A DNA stretch of 64,000 bases from Allolobophora icterica. Lineage: Eukaryota; Annelida; Clitellata; Crassiclitellata; Lumbricidae. The notes under the pieces were generated by a model. The model was given only the letters and a program-made list of their open reading frames with translations. It made no database searches and was not told the origin of the DNA. The translations under genes and the position numbers were made by a program. Where the stretch lies: contig OY744611.1 in NCBI GenBank assembly GCA_963556255.1, positions 31,336,603 through 31,400,602 of the forward strand, given 5' to 3'. Each line of letters opens with the position of its first letter. The stretch's first letter is position 1. This document shows, piece after piece, positions 1 through 11,590 of the stretch.

Positions 1-467
1 ATACCATTTATCATATTGTGAAGTTCAAACTTTAAATCTTGAAAGATAAAATTAAATAAAGAGCTGAAAAGAAAAACTTTAAAATATAAACATTTTGACT
101 ACTGTATACCCAATGAATCAACGTAGCCTAGTCTGCAAGTAACATTTAGATAGAAATAAATTATATGAAAAGCAAGATAAATTACTTCAATGTAATCACA
201 TAAATTTCTTATGTAATTGTATTTTGATGGCATTTGTACGTTTATTAGTTACTTTGGGAATAATTAATTTAATCTTACACTTAATATTAGAATTGAATTT
301 GACTACATTGCCAAAACCTTAACTTTTGTAAAGTAGGTCTACCACGGAGAGGCCAAAATTAATGCGTTTAACCTTTATTATTGCAATCATATTCACACTG
401 TAAGAATAAGTATTAAGGACAGCACAACAGAGTTTGTTCAACTGGCATAAAACATGTCAGTTGTAAT

Positions 468-475
468 TAGGCCTA
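468..475. repeat. TAGGCCTA micro-insertion (empty in copy B)
   Basis: GTAATTAGGCCTATATAAAC in copy A versus GTAATTATATAAAC in copy B (14052-14053). Confidence 0.8.
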
Positions 476-790
476 TATAAACATTAGAAGTAGGCAACCT
501 TTTCAAAAACGCTGCTGTAGGCCTACCTCTGTAGGGCAACAATACGATTTGACCAATTTTCGTGTTCAGTTTCTGTCATTTTATACCTTTATATATTAGT
601 TCCTTTCGGAATAATTAATTTGTGCTAAAACATAATATCAGAAGTCAACTACTTTACTTTAAGCAATCGATTTGAGGTTAAACTTTAAAGACGAGCTGCA
701 CTGGATTCCCAGACGCCTTCAGTACACTCTCGTCGTTGAAGTGACAAGAAATGTAATGTAAAACTGTTACTGACAGATTGAACTGCTTAC

Positions 791-922
791 TTGTTGGTTT
801 CTTAGTGGGACAGCCCACCTCATCGGAACCATCTTCACAGTCGTCTATGCCATCACACTTATTGAAACATGTCACGTGAGTTTCATTCGGACAAATGAGG
901 CGGTATCGACAGGACTTCTGTA
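791..922 (-). CDS. Exon 9, LDLa module (copy A)
   Basis: 132-nt exon in phase 1-1, with acceptor TTACAG before 922 and donor GTAAGC after 791. It encodes a full LDL-receptor class A module with six cysteines and the calcium-binding stretch [10 protein letters not shown]. LDLa modules are extracellular, calcium-dependent ligand-binding units. Confidence 0.85.
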
Positions 923-3900
923 CTGTAATTAAAGAGCCAAACAATCAGAAGAAATGCACATCACTGTGGACATATTATGAACAATGGCATCTATATTTGA
1001 GACAGACATCGACAATTTCTAGTTTTTACATGAGGCCTAGTGATTTAATTATTCTTGCACTGCTGAAAATATCTCTCTTGAGGTTTAATTGACTAAATAA
1101 CTAATTGACTACTTGAACATTTCACTAATGGACTAATTGACTAATCGATTAATGAACTAATTGACAATTTGTCTTAGTTGACTTACTCGAGTTGCATCCA
1201 GATTCGTCGGCTCCGTCATCGCAGTGTTTAACACCATCGCACAACAATTCCTTTGGTAGACAATTCGTCGTATTTGGACAGGAGAAAGAGTCTTCGAATA
1301 TATAATAAGGACCATCGCCTAAAGAAAGAAGTAATCTCACCTTTTCAACTTTACCGCAATTAAGTAGCAAATTATAATAACGAAGAAGCTTCCTTCCTTA
1401 ATGATTTTGATCATGATGAAAATGATGATTATCATGCCTCTGGGTAAGCTGTAAGACTTTCGATAATAGGGGCGTTGCCTTCACAAGTCTGATTGGCAAA
1501 TGCGGTAGTGTACATCGCCTGGATACAAAGACATCTAGACACCCGTCTTACTGGTAGGCCTATCACAATATGACGTACGTAGACCTACACAACTTCAAGA
1601 ACGGTCAGACTGCTATAGCTACAGACGTCATAACCAACGTATGAGAGTCGAAACTGCAACTCCTACGCTTAAATAACTGTACTGGTTTCATTTCGAAATC
1701 GGATTGATATGTTATACTAGGGCCAATCAATTTAAATTCAACTTATCTATATTCTCCATTACACATCTTTGTCGTCTGATATCGATATTCTGTTCAGCTG
1801 AAGAATGACTGCTATTAGCTCACATTATCTTTGCTCTCAAAACTCATTGCTATGTAAAAAATTTTAATCTTTCGCATTCATTGGTGATCGTAATCGTAAT
1901 CGTTAACTCCACATTTCTAAAGCGCCGCTTGAGAGGTGAGCCGAGGACACGAGATTATTCACGAAACTCCATTGAAGGCAATCTTCAGGTCGAAAAGAAT
2001 GCGTCTGCATGGTTCACTTGAGGGTCGAGACTTAAAAGGCAGACTTCTGAAAAGACATAATAGAGACACGTAAAGACAGAGGAAGACCGATCAGGGTAAA
2101 GGTGAACACAGAGAGACAGTTTAAAAACTTACAAGATACATGATCGTATTGTGAGATCCAGACAAAAACAGCCGCGAACTCTATCACTGTTCCAGGTTGA
2201 ACGCTGTGTCTGAGATGAACGTAGAAACCGGATTCATCATAGATGGAAAACGGTGTAGTCAAGTTCTCCAGAGAAACTGCCACTCCATCAGATAACTGTC
2301 CACGGCGGATTTCCAGAGAATCTTGAATTGAGCAAATACCATACTCTATATTTTAATTATTTTTGCTATTCTCTCTAGTATTGAAGTCTGTTTTAGCACT
2401 TTAACGACGAGACTGCACTAAAAGTCTAAAACTGACTGGGAAACCAATGCAGCTAGTTGTTAAAGTGTTAATTATTGAAGATGCTTTGACTCTTGCTGCG
2501 AATGTCATTTTGCTTTTGTTGCTATAAAAGTATATCACCAGTTAAGAAACTCACGCAGGAAAAGAAAGTAAAGAGTATTTTCATAAGACGTAAAAGGAGT
2601 ATGACTGTGGCCCACCTATGCTTGTTACGGTGTCAACTCTAAGTTTGAGAAGGTCTCCGTACCACGGCTTATCAAATATCCAGACGTAGTCGATGATGTC
2701 TTGACGAGAATGAAAGAAACGTATTGCACCAGCACGAACTGAAGGCAACACTTCAGTACGAACTGAAAATGACATTAGAATGGTAATGCATATTCATAAA
2801 CGAAAACATCATATCAGATAGTAGATGTACCAAAAAAAGAACTTGTCATTAAACAATTTTGGTTCAGCATCATCAATGGAAACTGAAGGAATCAATGAAC
2901 AATCGAATGAGTGAACAACTGAACAATGAAACGAGTGAATCAATTAACGGACGACTGAAGAAACGAACGATTGAAATATTTATTGTTTCACTTATGAAGG
3001 GAGTAGTTAGGTGCGTGAACAAATGAGTTCAAGAATAAACTAATTAATTACTGCGCTAATTAATGAATGCTCATATAAACAACCGAATGAATGAATGATT
3101 AAATAAGAAACCAGGAAACTAATAATTATTACAGACCAGATACATTACAATGAAATGAAATGTAATTCGAATGAAACCGAGAAGATATATGTTAATGCGA
3201 TACCTAATGTTGGTTTTTCTGGCCAACTGGAATCTGCGGTAAAACAAAATTAGACGCGTTTAAGATTTAGCCTACAGTTGAAAGTGTAAAACGTCCTAGA
3301 AGTAGCGTGCTACTGACGAGTGACGATACTATATAAATTGTTATAACTACAATTATGCTACACTTAAAATAAGCAAACACGAGTCATGCTGCATGACTCA
3401 TGCACTGCGCTGGTCTCATGCCCAGGACATTAGAAACGGTAGCCTACTAACTTGATGAACTGGCATCAAAATATCCTATATCTTCAAATACTCCGAGCTA
3501 CTTCAGTGCACGCTTGAAAAACAATTTGCCAGTTATAAACTTCCTCATAATTTTATCTATTTCTTGTCGAAAAAATTAGGATTTTCTCTAAACAACTGAC
3601 CTCGTTGTTAGACTAGAGTCTTATAATTGTAATTGTAATCTGACATCTAAAAGCGTTACCGGTACTTCAAGAAAAAACTCACCAGTGGTGCTTCAGACTC
3701 GACCAGTTAAATTACTGTTGAATAATACTGACTTCAGGCGCTTGCGAAACTGTGGAAGGAAGTCTTACCTGCAACGAACTCGTACTTGGCCCTGAATCCC
3801 TTAGCGCGAAACCCCTCCCGGTCATCTGAGATTTCCAATGCATTGTCGACGTCAAACATTAGTACTCTACCCGTTGAGACGACAATTGGCCAAACACTTC

Positions 3901-4885
3901 GGTTATTATAAGTCAGACTATTGTCATCCGAATGCACGCCATCCAAATATATCTGCCACGTATTTGAAACATTCAGGTAAAGATATCACAGTGCCTACGC
4001 CCTACCCCGCGGCCTACTGCTACAGTGACCAACATTGCAAGTGAGGAAAGTACGCATATGAGGCAAAATCCTGATGCAAAACAACGAAAAATAAGCAGAA
4101 ATGGCAGTTTTTTCAATATACCAGGAAATCAACGCAAAATCTTACAATGTCTCTAAAAGTTATAGAAGTGTATGCACATCAGAGGATTTTTAAAGAAATT
4201 TATACTGATGGGGATACTTTGAGAAAGACGTAATTTTAAGCGCGTAAGTTTAAGTCAAAAAGCACAGATTCAGATAAATCTGGAGAAGAAAATACATTTT
4301 AAAAGCGCCGTAATGAATTAATATTAATGAGGATTTGAACTTCAAGCCTCAAGGTCATAATAATAAATAAAATCATTTAATCACTTCATCATTGGTGGGA
4401 CTGAAAAGTGAAAAATTCACTGGTGGGAAAAAGGGCAAGGACTGATGGGGGGAATTTGAGAGGGCTGATGGGGATTTTCCCCACCAGTCAACATGTTAAA
4501 AAATCCTTTGATGCACAGTGGAAAATACTGAAAAATTGAACACTGAGAACGTAGTTTGCTTTGAAGCCAGGTTCGTCCACTACTGACCTTGATCACAGCA
4601 TTTTCAGCCATGTACCATTCGGTGAAGATCAGACGGATGAAACCAGATCCAGTATGGACCAACTGGTAAGTATCAATATCTCCGTTAGCAAAGTAGAGAT
4701 CTGGAAAATACGGACTTGAAATAACGCCCGATTCTCCAGTCGCGCCTTGGAGCCTTACGTACGTCAGTTCAGCTGAAGTAAATTGTACACGTTTTCTTTA
4801 AACTGATCAACTGTACACACTGTTGCGTTGTTGTTGCTATTATTATTCCATTTTTTACTCAGTGGTATTTTTATTGATATTATTA

Positions 4886-4941
<56 letters not shown>

Positions 4942-7823
4942 GTATTTATTAAGCGTCATTATCTTATTACCAAGCATCAATCGATGACGCTGAGCAATTG
5001 TGCAGATCCCAAAGTCACAGAGAAGATTCGAACTCGTATTTTCCGCCTTACAAGGTGAATGTTCTAACCAATCGGCTACATCTGTGAACCCCAATTGGAC
5101 CACTATCTGGAAACTGATCTGGTACCCTGGAAATCGGACTTGGACCTCTTTTGGACTACTCTCTGGAAACCCCCTCTGATCTGACGTAGCACTCGTTAAA
5201 AAGCTGGTGTCCTGCGCTTGGCCTTCGAGTGGCGCTTTAGAAGTTTGGAGATTACGATTACGATTACGATTACGATATTTGTATTCCTATGGATTATACA
5301 TGGTAGGGGCCATCCATATAGTACGTACGCATGGACGGGGAGGGGTTAACCCAATTGCGTGTGCTTGCGCATTCTTGCGTATTGGGGGTCTACTGATAAT
5401 GTACGTACGCATTGGAAACGGGGGTTGGGGGTGGGAGTTAAACTTATAATTTGTCTATATTGGCCTTGAGATTGATTGGCCTTCAAGTGAGCAAGAATTC
5501 AATCTTTTTCAGCTATAAGGTACTACCAGGGAAAGTAGGACTGTGGGAGAGGTGTCACTTGTATACCACCTAACGGTCCTTACCTCTGAACGCTATTATT
5601 ACACTATCTCACAGCTCAGCATTGAGTCCATGAATAACTCATCCATCAATCTGGCCTAAAGTGCAGACAGCCGCTGCCTGGACCTGTCGTACTGACACAT
5701 TATGCAGCTGGTCTTGGGGGGGGGGTGCGTCAACCGTACGTATGCAGGTTAGTGAAGGTGGAAAAAAGTACGTGTGCGTACAGGGAGGAGAGTCCAGTTT
5801 TCTCGGATGTTTACGTAATGGATAGCCCCCAAGGGACAAAGTTTCGGGTCTCGGAGTCTTATCGCCGCCGAAACTATAAAAAGCACGTCTATAGACCACA
5901 CAATCTACCATTTTCCTACCTTTGCCAATAGTACAGCAAACACCAGCTTTGACAGTATTACAACAGAAGGTTAATGGTGACATGCATTAAGCAGAGAAAC
6001 GAGGATTATCACTATGCTTCGATTCTTCTTGGCTAAGTGACTAGTCATGAGGCTGCTGACAGAAGTAGCCTATAAATAACATTGAGTCCGTTACTCAGCG
6101 CTCATGGCCAAAATGTGTTAAGAGATTGACTTTAAAAGCTGACTACGTTGCAGAAATTTCGCGAGAGAAGTCGTGGAAGACTTTATAACCAGAGGTATTC
6201 TATAGAAACCAAACATTAGCTGCATATACCCAGTATGCAGTTTCTAGTTTCATTTGTGTGGCCGCATTACTTACGACGGAGGATTTTGTAATTGATTGTA
6301 ATGCTGCCTTCCTGCCGGCAGATCTTTATATCAGGGTGTTTCCAGAAGCCTAGCCGTAGTGGATTACCGCCGTCGGTAATGTCGCCGCTCTCCGAAGCAA
6401 AATGTATCAGTCGGAAAAAAGTTGATATTTTTTCCAAATTCACGTAAACATACCTATAAACAAATTAAACATCCGATAAGACAAACGTCCTAATTGGATG
6501 TTAGGCCTATGTCTATTCATGCCATTAACACTGAATTATTATAGTGGTTTTAACCGTTTTATATACTCAGAGGCGAGGAATATAATTGCGAATACTAATC
6601 GCAATCGAAGGCAACTGAAATTTTAGATGAAAGGCTAGAGAAATCCAAGCGCATGCAGGGCACCAGAGACAGCGGCATCAATTCAGAGGCAAGAAATCCA
6701 ATTGCTTGGATGAATAAGCAGCTATAGAACAACTCACAAAGACATACAAAGAGACAGAACTCTAGTAAAGTTGAGTTTATAGTTACTTTGAAACGCATGA
6801 ATTTGTGGTGATGTTGGTGAGTTGGACGCGACATCCACGGCAGACAAACAAATCCATTTGGCAGTAGTCATCGTCCGGGTGCATGAACTCGGGTGACGTA
6901 ATCTGCCCTGTCTCGTTGAGGTTCATGACCTCGGGTGACGTAATCTGCCCTGTCTCGTTGAGGCTGTCCGTGACGTATGTCGTGACGTTGCAGAAGACCA
7001 GGGTCTCTGCGTCCACCAGATTTCCTATGCGTGGAATCATAACACAGCGTATCCAGTATATCTATATTTAGGCCTACATTTACAAGGTCAATATAAGACA
7101 TAGCTCGCTTATTACACGTTTCTTTCATGATTGGTCTTCAGAAGCCGTTTTTCAATTAAATTCCCTTTGACCAGTATCCTGCTCCAAGATATATAGACGG
7201 ATTGGAGAGCGTTATTATTTGACGCGCAAAGCTTAGTTAAGCATCCGCTGTGAGGTTGGTAATACTGGCATTCTCACTGATTTATTATTATCTTTAACTG
7301 AAATTCTGCTAACACGTGACTACAATCAACCTCCATTTCTGCAGCACTGCTGTTCAAATTTATGAAGAAACACGCTTGGATCATAGTTTAGACAAATTCT
7401 GAAGAACGGGGAAACTAGCTGCTGATAAGTGTCGTTTACTTTACTCAGCTCCTTTTCATCATCAGAACGAACATTTTAATTACAAATTCATTAATAATTC
7501 ACGCCAAGACATCAATAAAGAGCTAAGCTGTAGGCCTAATAAGTTATGTAAACTTTGAGACTACTCACTGCTTTCGAAAATGAAGCATGAAACAAATAAG
7601 AAGCAGGTCCACCGGAACGCTGAGAATAAATAAAAGCCACTCTGAAGTATATATTGAACCTTTGCAAAAGACTATGATATAAAACCAACTTCGCAGTTTC
7701 AGAAAGAGCGTCGAAAGCAACCAACTGCACAGATCTAACACCAGTAACTTTCAGCGTTTTCACAGACTGGTAACTCTTCGTGGTTCTGGGGCGTATTTTA
7801 ATATTTTTGTTTTGCATTATCCT
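791..7823 (-). CDS. CUB/LDLa multi-module extracellular protein, copy A (partial, exons below)
   Basis: This is a gene-level entry for a minus-strand series of ten exons running from 7823 down to 791. From exon 4 onward all exon phases agree (1-0, 0-1, then 1-1 throughout). The order is divergent modules (exons 1-3), one CUB domain (exons 4 and 5), a 30-nt microexon, a second CUB-like domain (exons 6 and 7) and two LDLa modules (exons 8 and 9). Such modules are typical of secreted or cell-surface binding proteins. The 5' end was not found, and the 3' end lies left of the window. Exon 3 is one base longer than in copy B, which breaks the frame, so this copy may be a pseudogene or carry a sequence error. 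Confidence 0.7.
1187..1318 (-). CDS. Exon 8, LDLa-like module (copy A)
   Basis: 132-nt exon in phase 1-1, acceptor CTTTCTTTAG and donor GTAAGT. It contains the LDLa core [16 protein letters not shown] but shows only five of the usual six cysteines, as the first is absent. The calcium-site acidic residues are kept. Confidence 0.8.
1319..2132. other. Intron with no recognised gene
   Basis: Intron between exons 7 and 8 of copy A. I see no coding signal. It contains a TAGGCCTA palindrome near 1556 in a short segment that copy B lacks. Confidence 0.5.
2133..2321 (-). CDS. Exon 7, second half of CUB-like domain (copy A)
   Basis: 189-nt exon in phase 1-1, acceptor TTCAAG and donor GTAAGT. The encoded stretch includes [13 protein letters not shown] followed by a hydrophobic strand, which fits the C-terminal half of a CUB-like beta-sandwich. 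The equivalent exon of gene C (43333-43518) is 186 nt. Confidence 0.75.
2616..2762 (-). CDS. Exon 6, first half of CUB-like domain (copy A)
   Basis: 147-nt exon in phase 1-1, acceptor TTTTCAG and donor GTGGGC. It encodes the segment containing IIDYVWIF. The equivalent exons are 144 nt in copy B and 150 nt in gene C. Confidence 0.75.
3204..3233 (-). CDS. Candidate 30-nt microexon (copy A)
   Basis: A 30-nt segment lies between an acceptor CCGCAG and a donor GTATCG. It is identical in copy B while its surroundings have diverged. It would read in phase 1-1 between exons 5 and 6, adding the linker [10 protein letters not shown] without a stop. The assignment rests on conservation and phase only. 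Confidence 0.45.
   Translation of the reverse strand: MPVGQKNQH
3769..3952 (-). CDS. Exon 5, second half of CUB domain (copy A)
   Basis: 184-nt exon from phase 0 to phase 1, acceptor GGCAG and donor GTAAGA. It ends in [11 protein letters not shown], the typical last strand of a CUB domain, preceded by [12 protein letters not shown]. It pairs with exon 4 to form one CUB domain. Confidence 0.82.
4588..4772 (-). CDS. Exon 4, first half of CUB domain (copy A)
   Basis: 185-nt exon from phase 1 to phase 0, acceptor TACTTCAG and donor GTCAGT. It encodes the CUB hallmark [10 protein letters not shown], then a strand with the aromatic-rich [10 protein letters not shown]. The exon length is identical to the corresponding gene C exon at 63399-63583. 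Confidence 0.85.
4877..4940. repeat. (TTA)n microsatellite, SINE tail (copy A)
   Basis: A TTA/TAA trinucleotide run. It directly follows, in minus orientation, the 3' end of the tRNA-derived SINE at 4941-5095, so it is probably the expanded SINE tail. Confidence 0.85.
4941..5095 (-). mobile_element. tRNA-derived SINE (copy A)
   Basis: Read on the minus strand, the head (about 5090-5030) has an A-box-like TAGCCGATTGGTTAGAAC and a B-box-like GAGTTCGAATC at tRNA spacing, followed by a body ending CGCTTAATAAATACG and a TAA-repeat tail. This is the layout of a tRNA-derived SINE with a LINE-like 3' end. The same insertion is present in copy B (18430-18595), so it predates the duplication. Confidence 0.75.
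5096..6274. other. Intron with no recognised gene
   Basis: Intronic sequence between exons 3 and 4 of copy A. Near 5240-5275 it contains a GCGCTTTAGAAG...(ATTACG)n stretch resembling an L2-type 3' tail. A G-rich segment at 5300-5440 is absent from copy B. I see no credible coding region. Confidence 0.5.
6275..6453 (-). CDS. Exon 3, frame-broken (copy A)
   Basis: 179-nt candidate exon with acceptor TTTATAG before 6453 and donor GTAAGT after 6275. It includes [10 protein letters not shown] and ITINYKILR. The copy B counterpart is 178 nt and fully open; copy A has one extra base in an A/T run near 6420-6430, which breaks the frame. The exon belongs to the same extracellular gene, but its domain is not recognisable. 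Confidence 0.6.
6795..7061 (-). CDS. Exon 2 (copy A)
   Basis: 267-nt candidate exon in phase 0-0, with acceptor AATATAG before 7061. The end is ambiguous: GTTTCA after 6795 keeps the frame to exon 3, whereas GTAACT after 6787 is the better donor but is out of phase. It contains a short internal repeat, [11 protein letters not shown], seen twice, and several cysteines. A TAGGCCTA lies about 10 bases upstream of the acceptor and is absent from copy B. Confidence 0.55.
7069..7076. repeat. TAGGCCTA micro-insertion (empty in copy B)
   Basis: ATTTAGGCCTACATTTAC in copy A versus ATTTACATTTAC in copy B (22442-22443). Confidence 0.8.
7531..7538. repeat. TAGGCCTA micro-insertion (empty in copy B)
   Basis: CTGTAGGCCTAATAAG in copy A versus CTGTAATAAG in copy B (22885-22886). 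Confidence 0.8.
7569..7823 (-). CDS. Exon 1 of the series (copy A)
   Basis: 255-nt candidate exon in phase 0-0, donor GTGAGT and acceptor CTAG. It encodes a beta-rich stretch including [21 protein letters not shown], reminiscent of the C-terminal half of a CUB-like domain. In copy B the same exon is one base shorter and the frame is lost. Confidence 0.55.
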
Positions 7824-9403
7824 CTAGCTCTACAAAGTTTCAAATCTGACCCCATACTGCCTTCATTCTATGATGTTTTTGAAGGACAGAGCAGCCGACT
7901 AGTTGACCGCCAGCCGTGCAGGCCTAACACTCAATGTAGCATTGCAAGAGATGTTCCGTTTTTACATAATCATTTGCAAGGCTTAGAGACACAATTGCAC
8001 AACGCCTTCCATTGATGGCAATTGTAATTGTGTTTACTAAAATTTATATAGCATAGCATCGCCAGTAGAAGCCGACTGAAGGATGCCTTACAATTCAGAA
8101 CTTCAAAGTCTCACGAGTGTAAAAAACAAAACTGTGCTACAAAGTACAATTAAGTAGGCCTATAAGCTACGTATTAGGCCTAAGCAGAGACGGAGAAAAC
8201 ACACGAGCTCTACGAATGCGACTGACTGCTGCCACATACGACGCTGTTGATGCTTTCCACTTAATAAAGGTGCTACATAAATATGAAGAAAAGTATACTG
8301 TACCCGTTCATCTGATTGTCTCACTCGAAAATGCTTTTTCCAGCTTCAAACCTTGACTTATCTTCCTATGCACAGTCCTATGCACATTCATTCCCGCAGG
8401 CAGAGCCAACGTTATTGTCCATCTATATCCCTTCCTTTCTATCCATACACCCATTCATTCATCCATCCATCCATTCAACCACCCATCCATCCAACCAGCC
8501 ATCCGTCCATCCGTCCATTCATCCATCCATCCGTCATCCATCCTTTCATCAACCCATCTGTCATCCATCCATCCATCCATCGATTCAACCATCCATCCAT
8601 CCGTCCTTCCGTCCGTCGGTCCATCCATCCATCATCCATCATCCATCCATTCATTAATCCAACTATCATCCATCCATCTATCAATCATCCATCCATCCTT
8701 CCATCCATCCATCCATCCATCCCGCTCTATCCGATTGTACTCTTCCTTCGGCTTCATTGCAGTTAGATTTCTCCAACTGATTCATGATACTCAGTGTAAC
8801 CCTGGAACAATCGCCCATTTAAATTTTACAAATTTTCTCGCCTTCCATGTCACCTGTTGGCCATAAGGTGTCAATCACCATTAAGGGGCTCTCTGTCTAT
8901 CACCACGCAGGCTTTCCATTCAAACCTAAAGGATAACTTCTTTGACACTGATTCATCCAATACACCGCCTACCCTTTTTACGTCACAACTTTTCTGTCTC
9001 CCACAGACTGTGGTCTTCAGCTATCGGAAATTTTACATTCAAAAGGTATTTCTGGACAACCCTCGTGACTTGTCGCAGCGATCGTGAATAAGCTGTTGCC
9101 CTGCGCTAAGATTTTGAAGAGCGCTTTAGAATTTTTTAATTTGCGACAAAAATACTAAACAATCAGGCCCCTTTATAGGCCTCTCCTAATATTCATGCAG
9201 GCCTAACCTGTCACGTTCACGTCGAATTCCTGACAAAAAATGTTCCAAGACCAACAGGCATTATTTGTTAGTTGTAGTTCGCAGAATGTACTCTGCGCCT
9301 CTTTCTTACTCATGATCTGCATAAGAAACGATCGCATTTTATTTGTACACGTAGTAAGCCTACATTCATTGACGCGTATTTTACGGCAGCTGCAGCCTAG
9401 CAG
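7824..9403. other. Non-coding, contains ATCC microsatellite
   Basis: No gene recognised. The stretch holds an imperfect ATCC array (8436-8724). The remainder is shared with copy B (about 24960-26339). Confidence 0.6.
8436..8724. repeat. (ATCC)n imperfect microsatellite (copy A)
   Basis: CATCCATC-type tetranucleotide repeats with interruptions. They create spurious His/Pro/Ser-rich frames on the plus strand and Met/Asp/Gly/Trp-rich frames on the minus strand. The counterpart is at 25388-25793 in copy B. Confidence 0.95.
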
Positions 9404-9726
9404 CACAGTATAAATATTTACACAGTACGTCGACTCGCATTGCTGCATGTTGACTAGTTTTTCTGGTGACGCCATTTTGAAAGTGGGATTTTGAATTATA
9501 GATTGAAGCTGATATAAACGTTAAAAATAATATTGTTAATTCTAATGAAGTCCTCAATGTTGTTGTAACGTTTAAAAAATATTTAATGTGATGGAGTCCG
9601 GTGTATCGGTGTGTAAGCGACTTAAACGAACACAACTGAGTCCCACTTTCAAAATGGCGGTCGGTCACACGTTCTGACTGCTGCAGCGGCCGTGAGTCGA
9701 CATACTGTGCAATTATTTATACTGTG
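9404..9726. mobile_element. MITE with long inverted repeats, copy A only
   Basis: A 323-bp insertion absent from copy B. The ends are inverted repeats beginning CACAGTATAAATA, with similarity continuing imperfectly for about 95 bp (inner arms around 9471-9490 and 9640-9656). It is flanked by CCTAGCAG on the left and CTAGCAG on the right, where copy B has a single copy. The duplication size of 7-8 bp suggests a hAT-type non-autonomous element. Confidence 0.75.
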
Positions 9727-10083
9727 CTAGCAGTCGGGAAATCCTGAATGACAGAACACCCCCGCATCAGACGCGGCCTACTTAACGATGCTTTTGGTCC
9801 GCGCTATTGTTGAGTGATTGTAAATGTCTATGTAAATGTTTTTTCTTTAGCGACCGTATGGCTTCGACCCTGTTTGTTGCGATGACCTCTTGTCGCTCAG
9901 CCCAGGACATTCAAGACCTCATACAACAACCACAAGCATATTGCAGAAGCGCAAATAACCGTCCTACCAATCCAAACAAGAAACTACACATACAACGTCT
10001 AAAATAACCCATTAGGGTAACTTTGTGTTACTAGTTTCTGTTACTTATTGCTAAATGAATTAATCGATCAATCAACTAAGCAT

Positions 10084-10560
10084 TTATATAGCGCCGCTTC
10101 TTGGCAACTATTCAGAGGCGCTCCCAGCCCAAACCCGAGGAAAGAAAACAGCTTTTAGAGCAGAGAAGAACGCGATGGACGAGTCTCTAGGAAGATACCG
10201 CAACTCAGGAGGAAGTTCGTTCCAAATTGAGGGTCCAACCAAGGAGAAAGCATGCTGCTGCATAGCAGGGTGCGTGCAAAAGGAACACAAAGGTCACCAC
10301 GGGCGGCAGAGCGTAGAGAGCGGTGCCCAGGTGGAACGAAGGCGCGAGAACAAAGTTCGCACAGATAGGAGGAAGCACGGCCAAGCTGACATTGCCAAAC
10401 GATGGAGGCGACCAGGTAAACGATGCGTTGCCAGAGTGGTAATCAGCGGAGAACATCACGCATGTATTCAGAGACATGACCGAATTTAGAAATGTGCCCG
10501 ACCAAGCGCGCAGCAGAACACAGTAAGCGTAAATAAGTAAAACAAACCCAGGCACAATCT
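10084..10560 (-). mobile_element. L2-type LINE 3' fragment (copy A)
   Basis: Minus-strand remnant of the C-terminal end of a LINE ORF2, with the typical motif GPSIWNELPPELR followed by a Phe/Leu-rich end. The 3' terminus is GGCGCTATATAAATGC followed by a GATTGATC tail, as in L2-type elements. It is shared with copy B (27708-28185), so it predates the duplication. Confidence 0.75.
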
Positions 10561-11590
10561 ACTGAATATTGTCTCGCAACAAAAAACTAAAAGAACTTTC
10601 ATAACATGTCATGTCATAGAAATAGTTTACCTTTAATGCTGTTGGTGTCCATTTCCATGAAATCTTGGCAGAAATGAAGAAACTTCTACCAGATCAAACT
10701 TCCCTAATAAACGCTAAATAATAGCTTAGATCAAACTCGAGCGCAGGCCAGTAACTTTAACTGGACCTGATCATATACATGAAAATAATCTAACAGATGA
10801 TCTTCTTCTCAAAGGACACAGCCCTCACTGCGGCTAAGACTGACTCTGACTCTTCGCTCACGTGTTCTCTGCTTATGTGCAACGGTGGGTTCAATCAACC
10901 AGATCCGAGACAATGCTGAGGCCTCAACATTGCAGCTCCACGTGCAGCCAAAAAACAGCGCCTATATTTAAAGCTCCGCCCATTGACAGACCAACTAAAG
11001 GCTGGCTGTTGCTAAGCAACCAGTGGGTGGTGAATATCTAAAACAGCGGCGCCAACTATGTTTGGAGACCCGTCAGTAATGATACATGATATGACATGAC
11101 AGTATGTTTATGTCTAACAGATCACTGGAATAAAATTGATTTAAATAAGCTAGAAAATGAGATCTTGGCATATCCGTTGTGGATAAATCTCCAGCGCAAA
11201 CAACCAATGAGTTGACTCTGCAGTTTCAGTCTACTTTAAGTGAGCTGCTTGATAGGCACACTCTTTTTTAGACTAACACAACACCCCAACCTTAGTTTAA
11301 CTCTGCCATTTCTGAGGCTAAGCGTCGAAGAAGTCAACTGGTGTTCGAGTTGCCTGCTACTGCATGGCACTCAACGCACCACTGATAGCGCAAAATTTAA
11401 GTAACAGTGCAAACGTGTGTGAAAACTTGTTTCATCTGCCAAATCTGCATAGTTAGCTAATTTAATCGCTGCATCACCAAAGACCTTGCCTTAAATAAAT
11501 TGTTACATCGGGAGAAGTTACATTTGTTCCCTACTGTGTGCTTAGTTTGCAGGTAAATTCGTTTTTGCAAACCAAGTTTCGGGTATACGG
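10561..11590. other. Non-coding
   Basis: No gene recognised. Similarity to copy B (28190-28680) ends near 11065. Confidence 0.5.

Larger units (their letters stand above)
1..11065. repeat. Tandem duplication block, copy A
   Basis: This block aligns by eye with about 13575-28680. The aligned content is the exon series, introns, an ATCC microsatellite, an L2 fragment at about 10084-10560, and the sequence down to about 11065. The alignment begins before the window. Copy A is shorter because copy B carries hAT-type insertions at 19562-22157, 23278-24959 and 26340-27232. Copy A has its own insertion at 9404-9726. The two copies differ by scattered substitutions and small indels, so the duplication is not very recent. 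Confidence 0.85.

Noticed and set aside
4941..5095. Functional tRNA gene
   Set aside because: The A and B boxes are present, but no clean cloverleaf was evident, and the same unit with a LINE-like tail is repeated; it is a SINE.
8316..8766. His/Pro/Ser-rich frames (also 25315-26139)
   Set aside because: Translations of the ATCC microsatellite; different frames give equally long products and codon use follows the repeat.
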